Shown in pieces: positions 30,787 to 40,409 of a DNA stretch of 64,000 nt. The notes beneath the pieces were generated by a model, which was not told the DNA's origin, made no database searches, and saw only the letters and a list, made by a program, of their open reading frames with translations. The translations under genes and the position numbers were made by a program. Position 1 is the stretch's first letter; each line of letters opens with the position of its first letter. Source of the DNA: Saitoella complicata NRRL Y-17804 (taxonomy: Eukaryota > Ascomycota > Saitoellomycetes > Saitoellales > Saitoellaceae); contig NW_017567006.1 in the NCBI RefSeq assembly GCF_001661265.1, forward strand, positions 1-64,000, given 5' to 3'.

Positions 30787-31247
30787 TGTTAAACAATTTT
30801 GGAACCTCGTAGACAACCCACAACTTCTTTCCCATGTTCGTTCCAATCGGACAAGTGAACTTCTTCGAAAACCAGCACTCGGCGCCCGAAGTGAAGGTAA
30901 GAAACGGAAGGAAATTCCCAATGTGTGGTGGATGCGGAAGCTCTCATGCTTGCTGAATGTTCTGAGGTTGTACTGTAGGAAGCTTTATTGGCAAAAAAAA
31001 AAAATTGCCCTATTTTCACATCCGAACCAAGCTCACGAGGTTCTTTACACTTGATCCGATGAGAGGAAGCTTTTTAATAAGAACACGCACAATACAAGAT
31101 CAAACACGAGCGAGAACAGCGAAAAGAATTAGCGTGAAGAAAGCAACGTTGACCGAGCACCTGTTACACTTAGTAATCATGACACTTGTTGGTTCCAGGT
31201 TCTACTCGAGATGATGCCGGGAACGCTGTTCATGAGAGGCAACACGG
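30787..31247. other. intergenic region between tRNA-Ile copy 3 and RRN7
   Basis: About 460 bp with an A12 run near 30993-31004. It is mildly A-rich and carries the RRN7 3' end on its right. No gene or repeat is recognised. Confidence 0.4.
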
Positions 31248-32864
31248 TTAACCTGGCAGCTGCTTCACCGCAACTTGGTGGCACTTCCTCTCAATCCAGC
31301 GTACACTGTACAACATTTCACTCGTCGTAACCCCAGCCCGTCTCGCAGCCGCTTCCAACAGCGCCGCAGTAACCCTAGGCAAATCTGCGTCAGAGTTGTA
31401 TATAGGATAATGGGCACCCGGTCTACGTGACACCGAAACCCCACGCTGAGCATGGACGGGTCTGGAGTTTAGCGCTTTCAGAAGGTTTAGGATGGTTGAG
31501 TGGTGGGCGATTTGTGATACACGACTGGCGGCTTCGGCTTGAGGCTGGTAGAAGCAGTCGAGGACCTGTTGACCGACTATGGAATGAGTAAGCCTTTGAA
31601 CAAAGAAGGCATAGTTACCGTACGTACCCTCGTTTGCCGAATCAGGGAGACTCCAATTCTGGGCACACCACTCGATGTAGTGATCTATCTCCGTCTCACC
31701 CATACCCAGAACGTCAACCTCGTTAATCTTAGTCTGGATGTCGTGTGATTGAACATCTTCATTCCGAGCATTGATATTCCGCTGCCACAGAATCCAATCA
31801 GGCTGATATGCCGCCGGTTCATCATCAGCAGAAGGACTCCGGCTCAAATCATCAAGACCGAAACATAACTTTGTCGCGACGAGGACGAGCGCCATGATAT
31901 TGTGATGCGGTATTTTTGACTTGTCGCGTTGTGTCGCGACGACGTGCATATCAAGAGCGAGCAAAGACGCAAGCTTTCGTGCAGCAGTGTAGATCTCCAA
32001 GGGAAGTAGAAGATCCCGAACATAACTCAGCAATATCGGTGGCAAATTGATAGCCGGGAAGCGTAACCCAAAACTGCACTCAAACAGCTTCGCCATGGGC
32101 TCAATCCAATGGTGGAAAGTTGCACAGCGCGGAGTAGTCGGAGGATCGAGATCACTCCAATACATGACATGAAGCCTCTCCCGCATACTGCTGGGTATCA
32201 TTTGAATCGCACGCATATATGGATATCTCCCATCAAGAATCCATCCATGTAGATCTGAAATGGTTATTGGCAGTCTGAGTAGCAGTATTGCGAGATAAGT
32301 CCAAACAACGCTGAAAACCAGTGACGGTGTGCGAGGTATTCTTGAATCGGATACAGTACGCTGATCGCCGTCGTCGTTTGTCTGTGAATGCTGCGTACGT
32401 TCTTGCTGCCATAGCACCTCTTCGCTGTCGTCATTCATGTCTCGTTCCATATGTTCGTCTTCTGGTAACTTCACATCGGCATACGTAAGATACAACACCC
32501 ACATATCACGAACAAGCATCTCTAACTCCGCCGGCAAGCCCAAGTCACTAACAAGAGCCTTCGTCTGCTTCGTCAAGATGATCTGAAAACTCTCAAAGTA
32601 CAAAGCTTTACCTTCCAACCCGTAGAGAACTTTGCTTTTAATTGGTCTCTCGTCTAACCGCCTTTGAACCTTTCGTCGCTTTCCGCGGGCTTCACCTGGT
32701 GCGTGATCCTCGTCTTCTGCGATATGGATGTCGCCTTCACGGTGGTGTCCGTTGGAGCAGATCGTTTGGCCGTCCTCGTTGCGGTAACGTGTTGATTTGC
32801 AGTTATCAACTCCGCAGCGGTCACCACGAATCCAACGCGTTCTTTGCGACTGAGACAGACTCAT
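31248..32864 (-). CDS. RRN7: RNA polymerase I core factor subunit Rrn7 (TFIIB-like)
   Basis: A single exon; 538 residues from the first ATG (32864). The N-terminus carries the Rrn7/TAF1B-type zinc ribbon: 'RCGVDNCKSTRYR' then 'GQTICSNGHHREG', a Cys-x4-Cys ... Cys-x3-His arrangement at about residues 16-40. A TFIIB-like cyclin-fold region follows ('ESFQIILTKQTKALVSDLGL', 'LPITISDLHGWILDGRYPY', 'NIMALVLVATKLCFGLDD'). Rrn7 with Rrn6 and Rrn11 forms core factor, which recruits RNA polymerase I to rRNA promoters in the nucleolus; yeast Rrn7 has 514 residues. A non-ATG extension upstream is ignored. It faces away from TRM61, with a 970-bp gap holding a duplicated element. Confidence 0.85.
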   Translation of the reverse strand: MSLSQSQRTRWIRGDRCGVDNCKSTRYRNEDGQTICSNGHHREGDIHIAEDEDHAPGEARGKRRKVQRRLDERPIKSKVLYGLEGKALYFESFQIILTKQTKALVSDLGLPAELEMLVRDMWVLYLTYADVKLPEDEHMERDMNDDSEEVLWQQERTQHSQTNDDGDQRTVSDSRIPRTPSLVFSVVWTYLAILLLRLPITISDLHGWILDGRYPYMRAIQMIPSSMRERLHVMYWSDLDPPTTPRCATFHHWIEPMAKLFECSFGLRFPAINLPPILLSYVRDLLLPLEIYTAARKLASLLALDMHVVATQRDKSKIPHHNIMALVLVATKLCFGLDDLSRSPSADDEPAAYQPDWILWQRNINARNEDVQSHDIQTKINEVDVLGMGETEIDHYIEWCAQNWSLPDSANEGTYGNYAFFVQRLTHSIVGQQVLDCFYQPQAEAASRVSQIAHHSTILNLLKALNSRPVHAQRGVSVSRRPGAHYPIYNSDADLPRVTAALLEAAARRAGVTTSEMLYSVRWIERKCHQVAVKQLPG

Positions 32865-32997
32865 GACGAACGACAAAGGCGACCTGCACGTCTGCCGTTT
32901 CTATGGATGGAAGAGAGCCTTTCGTATAAATCAATCAGCACAAATCCCTGCGGAAGGAAGCAATTTCCAGGGCATCACAGATTCGCACAGCACACGT

Positions 32998-33103
32998 TAA
33001 AGTTCATACCTCGACCCCCACGAGGGGAGTCCAGGCAGGTAATGAAATCGTCACACATCCGAGAGGATGTAGGTGTAGCGGTTCATAAAGTGTAATCATT
33101 ACG
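32998..33103 (+). ncRNA. candidate structured RNA element, copy A
   Basis: About 106 bp, nearly identical to copy B 314 bp downstream; the last 73 bases are 100% identical. Predicted pairing by eye: a hairpin GACCCCC-ACGA-GGGG(A)GTC; a closing helix GTAATGA (33039-33045) with TCATTAC (33096-33102); and inside it CAC+ACATCC-GAGA-GGATGT+AG+GTG, a 9-bp stem capped by a GNRA tetraloop (GAGA). The tetraloop suggests transcription on the plus strand. It also contains a 17-codon open frame beginning MKSSHIRED. It does not match tRNA, 5S, U1-U6 or SRP RNA as I know them, and no C/D boxes were found. Whether it is transcribed is unknown. Confidence 0.45.
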
Positions 33104-33313
33104 ATTTGCGTGTGTGTGCGCGTATATGTGACCCACGTGAAAAGAGGAAGAGGGAAGAGAACATACCTGTTGGCGATATAGGGTAGGAGCAAGGGTTGTT
33201 AACGTTGCGATTGGGCCGGCCAGCAGCTGTGTATGAGACAATCAGCACAAATCCCCTCCCAAAAAAATTTGATCCAATATGTCCATCACGATCACATCTC
33301 GCACAAAACACCT

Positions 33314-33417
33314 AAAAGTTCATACCTCGACCCCACGAGGGGATCCAGGCAGGTAATGAAATCGTCACACATCCGAGAGGATGTAGGTGTAGCGGTTCAT
33401 AAAGTGTAATCATTACG
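33314..33417 (+). ncRNA. candidate structured RNA element, copy B
   Basis: Second copy of the element at 32998. The closing helix is GTAATGA (33353-33359) with TCATTAC (33410-33416), with the same GAGA-capped hairpin. Relative to copy A the first hairpin lacks one C on its 5' side and one G on its 3' side: GACCCC-ACGA-GGGG(A)TC against GACCCCC-ACGA-GGGG(A)GTC. One whole base pair is gained or lost while pairing is kept. It carries the same 17-codon frame. It lies about 420 bp upstream of the TRM61 start. Confidence 0.45.
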
Positions 33418-33838
33418 GTGCTTGTGTGCGAGATGTGATTGGTCTGGAGCGGAAGAGCGCAGAGACGTACCAGTTGCGATTGGGTATAGGGGGTAAAGAG
33501 GAGGGATTGAGGTGGTGAGGTTTTGCAATTGTGTTGGTGGTGAAGGGGCTCGAGCTCGGATTATTATTCGGGTCGGTACTTATGCCGTCACGTGCGAAAC
33601 TTCACGGAAAGGTCATGCACTCAGTACAGCAGAGAGAACAAGTGGAAAGAGCAATTCTTTTATCTGTGTTTACGTTCTTGCGTCCATCTTTGATCATATT
33701 TACTCGTTTCTCAAACAACCCGCTCCCGAATCGCGCCTAGTCTGATGTAACGTCGACTCGAAATATTCCTCAGCTTATCGATAACTTTATACCCTGTACA
33801 ACCTCCCCACCCCTCCATCTCAATCCAAAAACTCCAAA

Positions 33839-34894
33839 ATGTCCGTATTCGGCGGCTACAAAAAGACAATCTCAGAAGGCGACCTCGTCCTTGCCTGGAT
33901 CACCCGCGACAACATCCAACCCATCATCGTAACCCCCGGTAAAATCTTCAACAACCGTTTCGGTTCCTACCACCACGAAGACATGCTCAACCTCCGCTAC
34001 GGGTCCCAAATGCTGTCTAAGACCGGACACGGGTTCATCCATCTCTTGCACCCGACACCCGAGTTGTGGACGTTGAGTTTACCCCACCGGACGCAGATTC
34101 TGTATACGCCTGATATCGCGTTCGTGACGAGTATGCTCGCGTTGAAGCCTGGGAGTAAGATGATTGAGTCTGGGACTGGGAGTGGGTCGTTTACGCATGC
34201 GCTCGTACGGACGGTTGGAGGGACAGGAAAAGTCTGGACGTACGAATACCACGAACGACGATTCGAAGCCGCAAAAGAGGAATTCATCGAGCATGGGATG
34301 TTGGGCGATGGGTTACCACTCACGATCACCCACCGCGACGTCTGTAAAGAAGGATTCGATATCGAGGGCGAGACATTGGACGCACATGCCGCATTCCTCG
34401 ACCTTCCGGCACCATGGGAAGCGATTCCTCATTTGAGCCGCGTGATTTCGAAGAAGCGTCAAATCCGTCTTTGCTGTTTTTCCCCCTGTATCGAACAAGT
34501 CCAACGAACCCTGGCCGCTCTCCGCGCAAACGGTTGGTCAGACCTTCAAATGTTCGAAATCGTCCACCGAAACTGGGAAGCACGACAAACCCTCATCACC
34601 CCCCTCTCGTCCGCAATCGATCGTTTGAGGGAGGTACGGGATAAGCGGAGACTCCCGCCTGGTGAGGCGAGGAAGGATCTGCCGAAGAAGAGGGTGAAGG
34701 AGGGGGAGGAGGGGTATGATTGGCGGGCGGTGAGTGTTGGCGAGAAGGAGGTTAAAGGGCATACGAGTTATTTGACTTTTGCGGTTATGGCGCCAGGGGA
34801 GCATGAGGAGGTTGGTGGGGAGGGTGAGGACGTCGAGGAGCATGCGGGGGATATTGCAGCGGCTGCTGCGAAGGCTGCGGATGAGGCTGTGTGA
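33839..34894 (+). CDS. TRM61: tRNA (adenine-58-N1)-methyltransferase catalytic subunit Trm61
   Basis: A single exon of 351 residues. The N-terminal beta-barrel ('GDLVLAWITRDNIQPIIV') and the Rossmann methyltransferase domain of the Gcd14/TrmI family are both present: SAM motif I 'IESGTGSGSFTHAL' near 110-123, 'TYEYHERRFEAAKEEF' (motif II) and the catalytic-region 'AAFLDLPAPWEAI'. Trm61 with Trm6 (not in this window) makes m1A58 in the T loop of tRNAs in the nucleus and stabilises initiator tRNA. The C-terminus is Glu/Ala-rich and low complexity. The first ATG follows a short A/C-rich leader. It converges with the Tim17-like gene (144 bp). Confidence 0.95.
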   Translation: MSVFGGYKKTISEGDLVLAWITRDNIQPIIVTPGKIFNNRFGSYHHEDMLNLRYGSQMLSKTGHGFIHLLHPTPELWTLSLPHRTQILYTPDIAFVTSMLALKPGSKMIESGTGSGSFTHALVRTVGGTGKVWTYEYHERRFEAAKEEFIEHGMLGDGLPLTITHRDVCKEGFDIEGETLDAHAAFLDLPAPWEAIPHLSRVISKKRQIRLCCFSPCIEQVQRTLAALRANGWSDLQMFEIVHRNWEARQTLITPLSSAIDRLREVRDKRRLPPGEARKDLPKKRVKEGEEGYDWRAVSVGEKEVKGHTSYLTFAVMAPGEHEEVGGEGEDVEEHAGDIAAAAAKAADEAV

Positions 34895-35038
34895 GTTTAG
34901 TAGACTTTACAAGATGCGAATGTAGGAGACTGATGCAAGCTGAATTGAATTGTCATCAGAGCGGACCACCATCGATTTACCAGCTGGACATGCACTGGTA
35001 TAACAATAGAGACAAGTCCCCTCCTCGACCGTAGCAGC

Positions 35039-35755
35039 CTAATTCCGGTCCTCCTCAAGCTTCATAATATGCTCCAACTCCGCATCGACCTGCGCAATCT
35101 GCATATCCACATTGACCAATTTCTCCTGTAGAATCACCCGATGATCCTCCGATGTAATCTGACGTATCGGCGAATACGACCACCATTTCTTCTCTTGTGA
35201 GGGAAGGACTGCGGCTAGTTCTGGTTCAAGTTCTCCGGCCTCTACTTTTTTGTGGAGGATGTAGGAGCGGCGGAGGGATTGGACGAAGTTAATGGTGAGT
35301 TGGCCGGAGGTGCCGATTAGGCCGTAGACGATTGCGGCGGGAATGGCAGCTCGTGCGTTCTTTTCTGCGGGCCATGGTAAGGATCAGGGATATGAGGAAG
35401 GGTAAGGTGACATACGGTATATTGCGTTGAGGAAACCCCCGACGAGCGCGCCGGATACACCACTGGCACAAAGTCGGTCCTTGTCTGTTACTAGTCTGGA
35501 ATGAAAACCGGTAGTACCAGTCAGGATTATTTGCCGTACTCCTGAAGGGAAATGTCAGGAAAGGCTCTCTCGAGGCCGTGCAAACGAGGACATACCAAAG
35601 AAACATCCACCAAACACTCCGCAGCTGATCGCTGTCGGTATCGCCCAAGCGTTGGTCGGCTTGTTCTTCAAGACGGCAACGCTAGCTGCGACAGATCCGC
35701 CCGTCAAGGCAGATGCGATGCCACCTTTTACCGTATCGCCGAATATCTCGGCCAT
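35039..35755 (-). CDS. small Tim17/22-like glycine-rich membrane protein
   Basis: Exons 35596..35755, 35416..35541 and 35039..35364 (introns 54 and 51 nt, all phase 1, GTATG donors) splice into 203 residues: 'MAEIFGDTVKGGIASALTGG' ... 'WAIPTAISCGVFGGCFFG' ... 'SGVSGALVGGFLNAIYQ' ... 'AAIVYGLIGTSGQLTINF', then a charged C-terminal tail. Three or four short Gly/Ala-rich membrane segments resemble the Tim17/Tim22/Tim23/Pmp24 family, so an inner mitochondrial or other organelle membrane protein is likely. The exact homologue is not recognised. None of the exons stands out alone, so the gene is easily missed. The splice frame closes exactly at the TAG at 35039-35041. Confidence 0.75.
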
Positions 35756-36355
35756 TGCTGTTCTCTTAGATATTGTTCAACTTAACGCGCGGCGTCAGGT
35801 CAAGAATGAGGATGGATAGATGTCGTACGGCCGTCTGCGTATACTTCGTTCCCTGGGTGCATTTGAGTTGTTGCGACGGGATGTCCCAATTTCGCCGCAG
35901 CTCTCGACTTTCCTCGACTTCGTGTACCGCATACTGCATGCCATGTGAGATTTTATTGCAAGAGCACCCCAAACCCCCCCGGAGCTCCGTATATCCTTCC
36001 CAGACGTAAACACCAAAAACAATACAACCTTGGAACTTTCTGATGTACCCTGAGAACAGCGATCCTTATCAGATCTCATCTCAAGCAGCTGCAGGTGTCC
36101 AGAAAAAAGTTGAGCTTGGACGTGTTAGTGGAAACTACTCCACCATCCGCTCCAACCACCAACATCCAAAAGTCTAAGAAGGTCTAGAGATGCTTGATGC
36201 TTAGAGTCAAAGGACAACTTGCGTATATCTCGAGAGCACTGTATCCCCCATAACACCACCATCCATCATCAACTTTTGGCTTTCTGTCTTATTTCTTTGA
36301 TCAATTGATCCTCGATCGACCGCGACGTGATCTGCGAAGGGACTATCTGTAAACC
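35756..36355. other. divergent promoter region of the Tim17-like gene and ORT1
   Basis: 600 bp with no coding frame I can support. A palindromic TTGATCAATTGATC stretch lies at about 36297-36310. No RNA gene is recognised. Confidence 0.4.
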
Positions 36356-37520
36356 ATGCACGACTCATCATCACAACCAGCAAAAGACCCCGCCCGTGCG
36401 GCATTCTTCGATATCCTCAATGGATCCGTACGTCCCCCCCCCCCCCCCCCCCCTTCTTCAGAGTGCACGTCGTTCCGTATCACACACGATACCGGACGGC
36501 GTGCACTTATTTTCGTTTCCTGCTTCCAGGATCAGAGACTAACGAGTGTGATTCTAGATGGCAGGCTCAGCAGGAAAACTAATCGAATACCCCTTCGACA
36601 CAATCAAAGTCCGCCTCCAATCCCAACCCCACACCCTCCCCTCCCCCTCCTCCCTCTCCTCTTTATCTGCCCCAAGTTCCGCTTTCGCTCCACCCCACTT
36701 CTCCGGCCCCCTCGACTGCCTCCGCCAAACCCTCCGCAACGAAGGCCCCACCGGCCTCTACCGCGGCCTCTCCTCACCCCTAATCGGCGCAATGGCCGAA
36801 AACGCGGTGTTATTTTTCGTGTACGCACGCGCACAAACGGTGATAAAGACGTGGCAAGGGCTGGGGGAGGAGGAGGAGTTGGGGATTGGGGCACTGGTAG
36901 GGGCGGGGGCTATTTCGGGGGCTGTTGCGAGTGGGGTTTTGACGCCGATTGAGTTGGTGAAATGCAAACTGCAAGTTCAGTCACTCCAACATCCCACCTC
37001 CTCCACCGTCTCAGCACCGTCCCGCGGCACCGGCACTGCGGGTTTCCACACCAAAGCAGCTGGAGTGGTACACTCAGCACCGGGCCCGATTGCTTTGATC
37101 AAAGAAATCTACCACGAAGCCGGCCTACAAGGCTTTTTCCGCGGCCAAACCGGCACCTTCCTCCGCGAGACAGGCGGAAGCGCAGCCTGGTTCGGCATGA
37201 ACGAGTACATCAAACACATCTTCCGCGCCTCGTCCCCAACCCCCCGCACAACCAACACAACCTCAGAAACCCTCATCGCAGGAGCCTGTGCCGGAGTATC
37301 ATACAACTTTTCGCTCTTCCCCGCCGACACGATCAAATCCCGAATGCAGACCTCTACCAAGAAAGAGGGAGAGACCTTCGTGGGTGTTGCGAGGGATATT
37401 TGGAGGGCGAGTGGGGTGAGGGGGTTTTACCGCGGGTGTGGAATTACGGTTGCTAGGAGTGCACCGAGTAGTGCGTTGATCTTTTTTGTGTATGAGAGGT
37501 TGGGGGAGGTGTTGAAGTGA
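36356..37520 (+). CDS. ORT1: mitochondrial ornithine/arginine carrier
   Basis: Exons 36356..36427 and 36558..37520 (intron 130 nt, phase 0) encode 344 residues. Three mitochondrial-carrier repeats are visible: 'GKLIEYPFDTIKVRLQSQP', 'LTPIELVKCKLQVQ' and 'LFPADTIKSRMQT', each the Px[DE]xxx[KR] signature of SLC25, with six membrane segments. The wording 'AGSAGKLIEYPFDT', 'ENAVLFFVYARAQ' and 'GQTGTFLRETGG' follows yeast Ort1 and Aspergillus AmcA. The carrier exports ornithine made in the matrix for arginine synthesis. The intron begins GTACGT and then has an unbroken run of 20 C (36434-36453). A nearby AG at 36460-36461 would give an implausible 34-nt intron, so the AG at 36556-36557 was chosen. 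Confidence 0.9.
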
Positions 37521-37817
37521 GTGTGAGGGAGGGGGGGGCGTTATATAGAAGGCATCATTTGGGGTTTTGGACAATGGAATTGCATTGATAGATGGGAAGA
37601 ATAGGCAGCATCCGGTATATCATAGGGACAGAGTAGTATTAATCGATCACTTTCAGATCTTTAAAAGGGTTGCTTCCTGGGCCATTCCGTCTTGAAATGG
37701 TACGCTCTTACGTTTGCGTCATCGCCAAGCAGGGCGCAGTCAAACCCAGCGGCACGTACAGTTCAGCACGACTCCAAAACTCTCAACGAACCCCACAAAC
37801 CAATTGAAACTGCAACA

Positions 37818-40076
37818 ATGACCCAAGTTTCCCTCAATCAAGAAATCCAGGATACCTACGAACGTATCAAGTCAAATGATCCCTCCATCACCTGGGCAAT
37901 CTACGGCTACGAGCGCGGCTCCGAGAGCGCCATCCATGTCGTCGAAACGGGATCCTCCTCCATCGCCGACATGGCTGAAGAATTCTCCGACGGAAAGATC
38001 CAGTATGGATTTTTGAGGGTGCAGGATCCGAACACGAGACTACCGAAGTTCGTGTTGATCGGGTGGTGTGGAGAGGGTGTCCCCGAACACCGGAAGGGAA
38101 TGTTCCAGAGCCATATCAACGGTGTTGCCAGATACTTGCGTGGCTACCATGTCCAAATCACTGCGAGATCAAGTGAGGATCTCGAGGAAGAGGCAATTAT
38201 GCGGAAAGTCGAAGACGCATCGGGAGCGAAATACAGTGTCGGGAATATCGCTTCCAGGTTCGAGAGTGCACCACCGAAGGCTGCACCCGCGCGTTCTACA
38301 CCCCTTCTTGCGAAATTGAAGGCACAGAACTCTGGATCAATTGTCGGAGCACCTACCTCTCCTTCGACCTCTGCTCCCACCGCACCAGCGGCCACGAAAC
38401 AATCTCCCTCAATCCCAACGAAACTTCCGACCAGACCACCTGTCACGACTACCAACACCACCGACGACAATGACTGGGACTCGACCACAACAACCGGCAC
38501 GGCCTTGACCTCTGTCCCCTCCGCCTACAAACCTACCAAAGTCGACATCAACGCCCTTCGCTCCCAAGCCTCTTCTTCCACCGACCCATCAACCGACTCG
38601 GGTGCAGGATCAGAAGGGGTGGTCAAGGGTGGGTATACCCCGATCGGGAAAGTCGATATTGCTGCGTTGCGTGCTCAGGGCGAGAGCATGAGCCAGACGG
38701 CCCCTTCCTCCGCCCGCGCTGTATTCGAGCAGAAATCTCAACCTCAGTCACAGCCATCCTACGCACCTAAACCCATCGCCAATAGGTTTGGTTCCGGTAT
38801 TGGTCGTGGGACATCCGCACCGGTCCCCGCCCCTCCCTCCGCCGCAACAATCTCGAAAGCCATCGGCGGCGCATCCAAGAACTTTGCTGCCGCAGGCGGA
38901 AAGACTCCATCCCAACTCTGGGCTGAGAGGAAAGCCGCACGAGAGGCCGCGTCGTCTACGGGCGGTGGAAGTGCGGCGGCCGTGCCGCCGAAGACGCTGG
39001 AGCCGGTTGGACTGGGTATGAGGGAGGATATGCCCCCGCCTGTGATGACGACCAGGGCTGTTGCTCCGCAAGCTGAGGAGGAACAGGAGGAAGACGAGGA
39101 GGAGACTGGTGGTGGTGTTGCGGCTATGAGAGCGCGGTTTGCTGGTGTGCAGATTGCGCCGTCCCCGGCTTCTGCTCGTCCCACGCCTCCAGCACCCGTA
39201 CCCGCCGCTCCCGCTCGCGAGCCTACTCCCGAACCTGAACCCGTATACGAAGAACAGCCCGAAGAGGAAGAGCACCACGTCATCCCCCCACCCATGCCCC
39301 TCGCCACAAAACCCCTTCACTCCGCTCCTGCCCCTACTGAGGACTGGGACGAGAGTGTGGAGCCTGTTGATCAGGATAATGCTGATGTGCAGGCACGGGA
39401 GGTCGCGCAGATTGAGGCGGAGAGGGCTGTTGAGGTTGAGGAGGAGAGGGCGGAGTATGAGGAGCCGCCGACTGTGCAGCACCAGGAGGAGGAGAGGTCT
39501 GTTCCGCCCCCGCCGCCGATGGGTGCTGCGCATGTCCCTGCTCCTGTTTCGCATGAGGAAGAGCCCGAGCCTGCTGCTGGCGGTGCTAGCACTGGTGCGT
39601 TGAGAGCAGTCGTGATGTACGAGTATGAGAAACAGGAGGAGAATGAGATGGATCTCGTCGAGGGCGAGGTTATCGAGGAGATTGAGATGATTGATGATGG
39701 GTGGTGGGCGGGTATTGGGGCTGGTGGTGTAAAGAGGGGTTTGTTCCCTAGTAACTATGTGGAGTTGGTGGAGGGCGACGCGGCTGCTGCTGTCCAGCAT
39801 GCCGCTCATGAGCCTGAACCAGCTGCTGTGCAGGAGCAGTATGAACCCGAGCCCGAACCTGTGAATGAGGAGGAGCACCATGTAGCTGGAGGTGCGGCGG
39901 GTGGGGTGAGAGCTGTTGCGCAATATGACTATGATGCTGCTGAGGAGAACGAGCTTTCGTTCCCTGAGGGAGCGGTGATTGAAGATATTGATCAGGTTGA
40001 TCCTGATTGGTGGCAGGGAACTTATGGAGGACACACGGGGTTGTTCCCGGCAAATTATGTCGAGTTGCAGCAGTAA
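37818..40076 (+). CDS. ABP1: actin-binding protein Abp1 (drebrin-like, ADF-H plus two SH3)
   Basis: Single exon, 752 residues from the first ATG at 37818; the open frame extends upstream without an ATG. The N-terminal ADF-homology domain (about 1-135: 'TYERIKSNDPSITWAIYGYE', 'FVLIGWCGEGVPEHRKGMFQ') is followed by a long Pro/Ala/Glu-rich linker with short repeated 'KVDIxALRxQ' motifs, then two C-terminal SH3 domains, roughly 560-620 and 695-752 ('WWAGIGAGGVKRGLFPSNYVE', 'WWQGTYGGHTGLFPANYVE'). Abp1 binds F-actin, activates Arp2/3 weakly and recruits Ark1/Prk1, Sjl2 and Srv2 to cortical patches. Yeast Abp1 has one SH3; two are usual in fission yeast and many filamentous fungi. SLA1, at 10 kb, acts in the same patches. 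Confidence 0.95.
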   Translation: MTQVSLNQEIQDTYERIKSNDPSITWAIYGYERGSESAIHVVETGSSSIADMAEEFSDGKIQYGFLRVQDPNTRLPKFVLIGWCGEGVPEHRKGMFQSHINGVARYLRGYHVQITARSSEDLEEEAIMRKVEDASGAKYSVGNIASRFESAPPKAAPARSTPLLAKLKAQNSGSIVGAPTSPSTSAPTAPAATKQSPSIPTKLPTRPPVTTTNTTDDNDWDSTTTTGTALTSVPSAYKPTKVDINALRSQASSSTDPSTDSGAGSEGVVKGGYTPIGKVDIAALRAQGESMSQTAPSSARAVFEQKSQPQSQPSYAPKPIANRFGSGIGRGTSAPVPAPPSAATISKAIGGASKNFAAAGGKTPSQLWAERKAAREAASSTGGGSAAAVPPKTLEPVGLGMREDMPPPVMTTRAVAPQAEEEQEEDEEETGGGVAAMRARFAGVQIAPSPASARPTPPAPVPAAPAREPTPEPEPVYEEQPEEEEHHVIPPPMPLATKPLHSAPAPTEDWDESVEPVDQDNADVQAREVAQIEAERAVEVEEERAEYEEPPTVQHQEEERSVPPPPPMGAAHVPAPVSHEEEPEPAAGGASTGALRAVVMYEYEKQEENEMDLVEGEVIEEIEMIDDGWWAGIGAGGVKRGLFPSNYVELVEGDAAAAVQHAAHEPEPAAVQEQYEPEPEPVNEEEHHVAGGAAGGVRAVAQYDYDAAEENELSFPEGAVIEDIDQVDPDWWQGTYGGHTGLFPANYVELQQ

Positions 40077-40409
40077 GGCTTAGATGAGAGAGGCCACGGA
40101 CAATGTTGGAGCGCATATGTGCGTGAAGAGTGAGAATTGGTATATCGATTTGTACGTTGAGAGTTTGGTATGATTAAGCAATATGACTACTACGTGTCAC
40201 GTCGTCAACGGTGTGGATTCCATCCATGAGGTTAAATGCATGCCATATTTTTCATCTCTGTTTGAAGATGGCTGAGGGGCTTGTGGACATGTGTTCATTC
40301 GTGCTCTCTTTCCAGAATGCCTGAACCCGTATATCGTGATGTGCTATCATCGCCGCTTATCTTGGGAATCCATCTTATCATCTTCAATTCGCACCCATCC
40401 GTTCGAAGG
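40077..40409. other. convergent 3' region between ABP1 and SEN54
   Basis: 333 bp of 3' flanking sequence of two convergent genes. Nothing is recognised. Confidence 0.4.

Larger units (their letters stand above)
32865..33838. other. divergent RRN7-TRM61 intergenic region carrying a tandem duplication
   Basis: About 970 bp between the RRN7 and TRM61 start codons. It is largely made of two related units of about 310 bp. Each begins with a shared 'CAATCAGCACAAATCCC' (about 32936 and 33238), holds the strongly conserved ~105-bp element, and ends with 'GTTGCGATTGGG' (about 33203 and 33472). Sequence between these anchors has diverged, so the conserved element is under constraint or was recently converted. 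Confidence 0.6.

Noticed and set aside
32998-33417. Duplicated element as a tRNA, 5S, U1 or C/D snoRNA
   Set aside because: No cloverleaf, no 5S internal control pattern, no correct U1 5' end (ATACTTACCTG), and no paired C and D boxes, although a TTACCTG occurs on the minus strand.
38748-40034. 428-codon minus-strand frame over ABP1
   Set aside because: Antisense shadow of a repetitive Pro/Glu-rich region.
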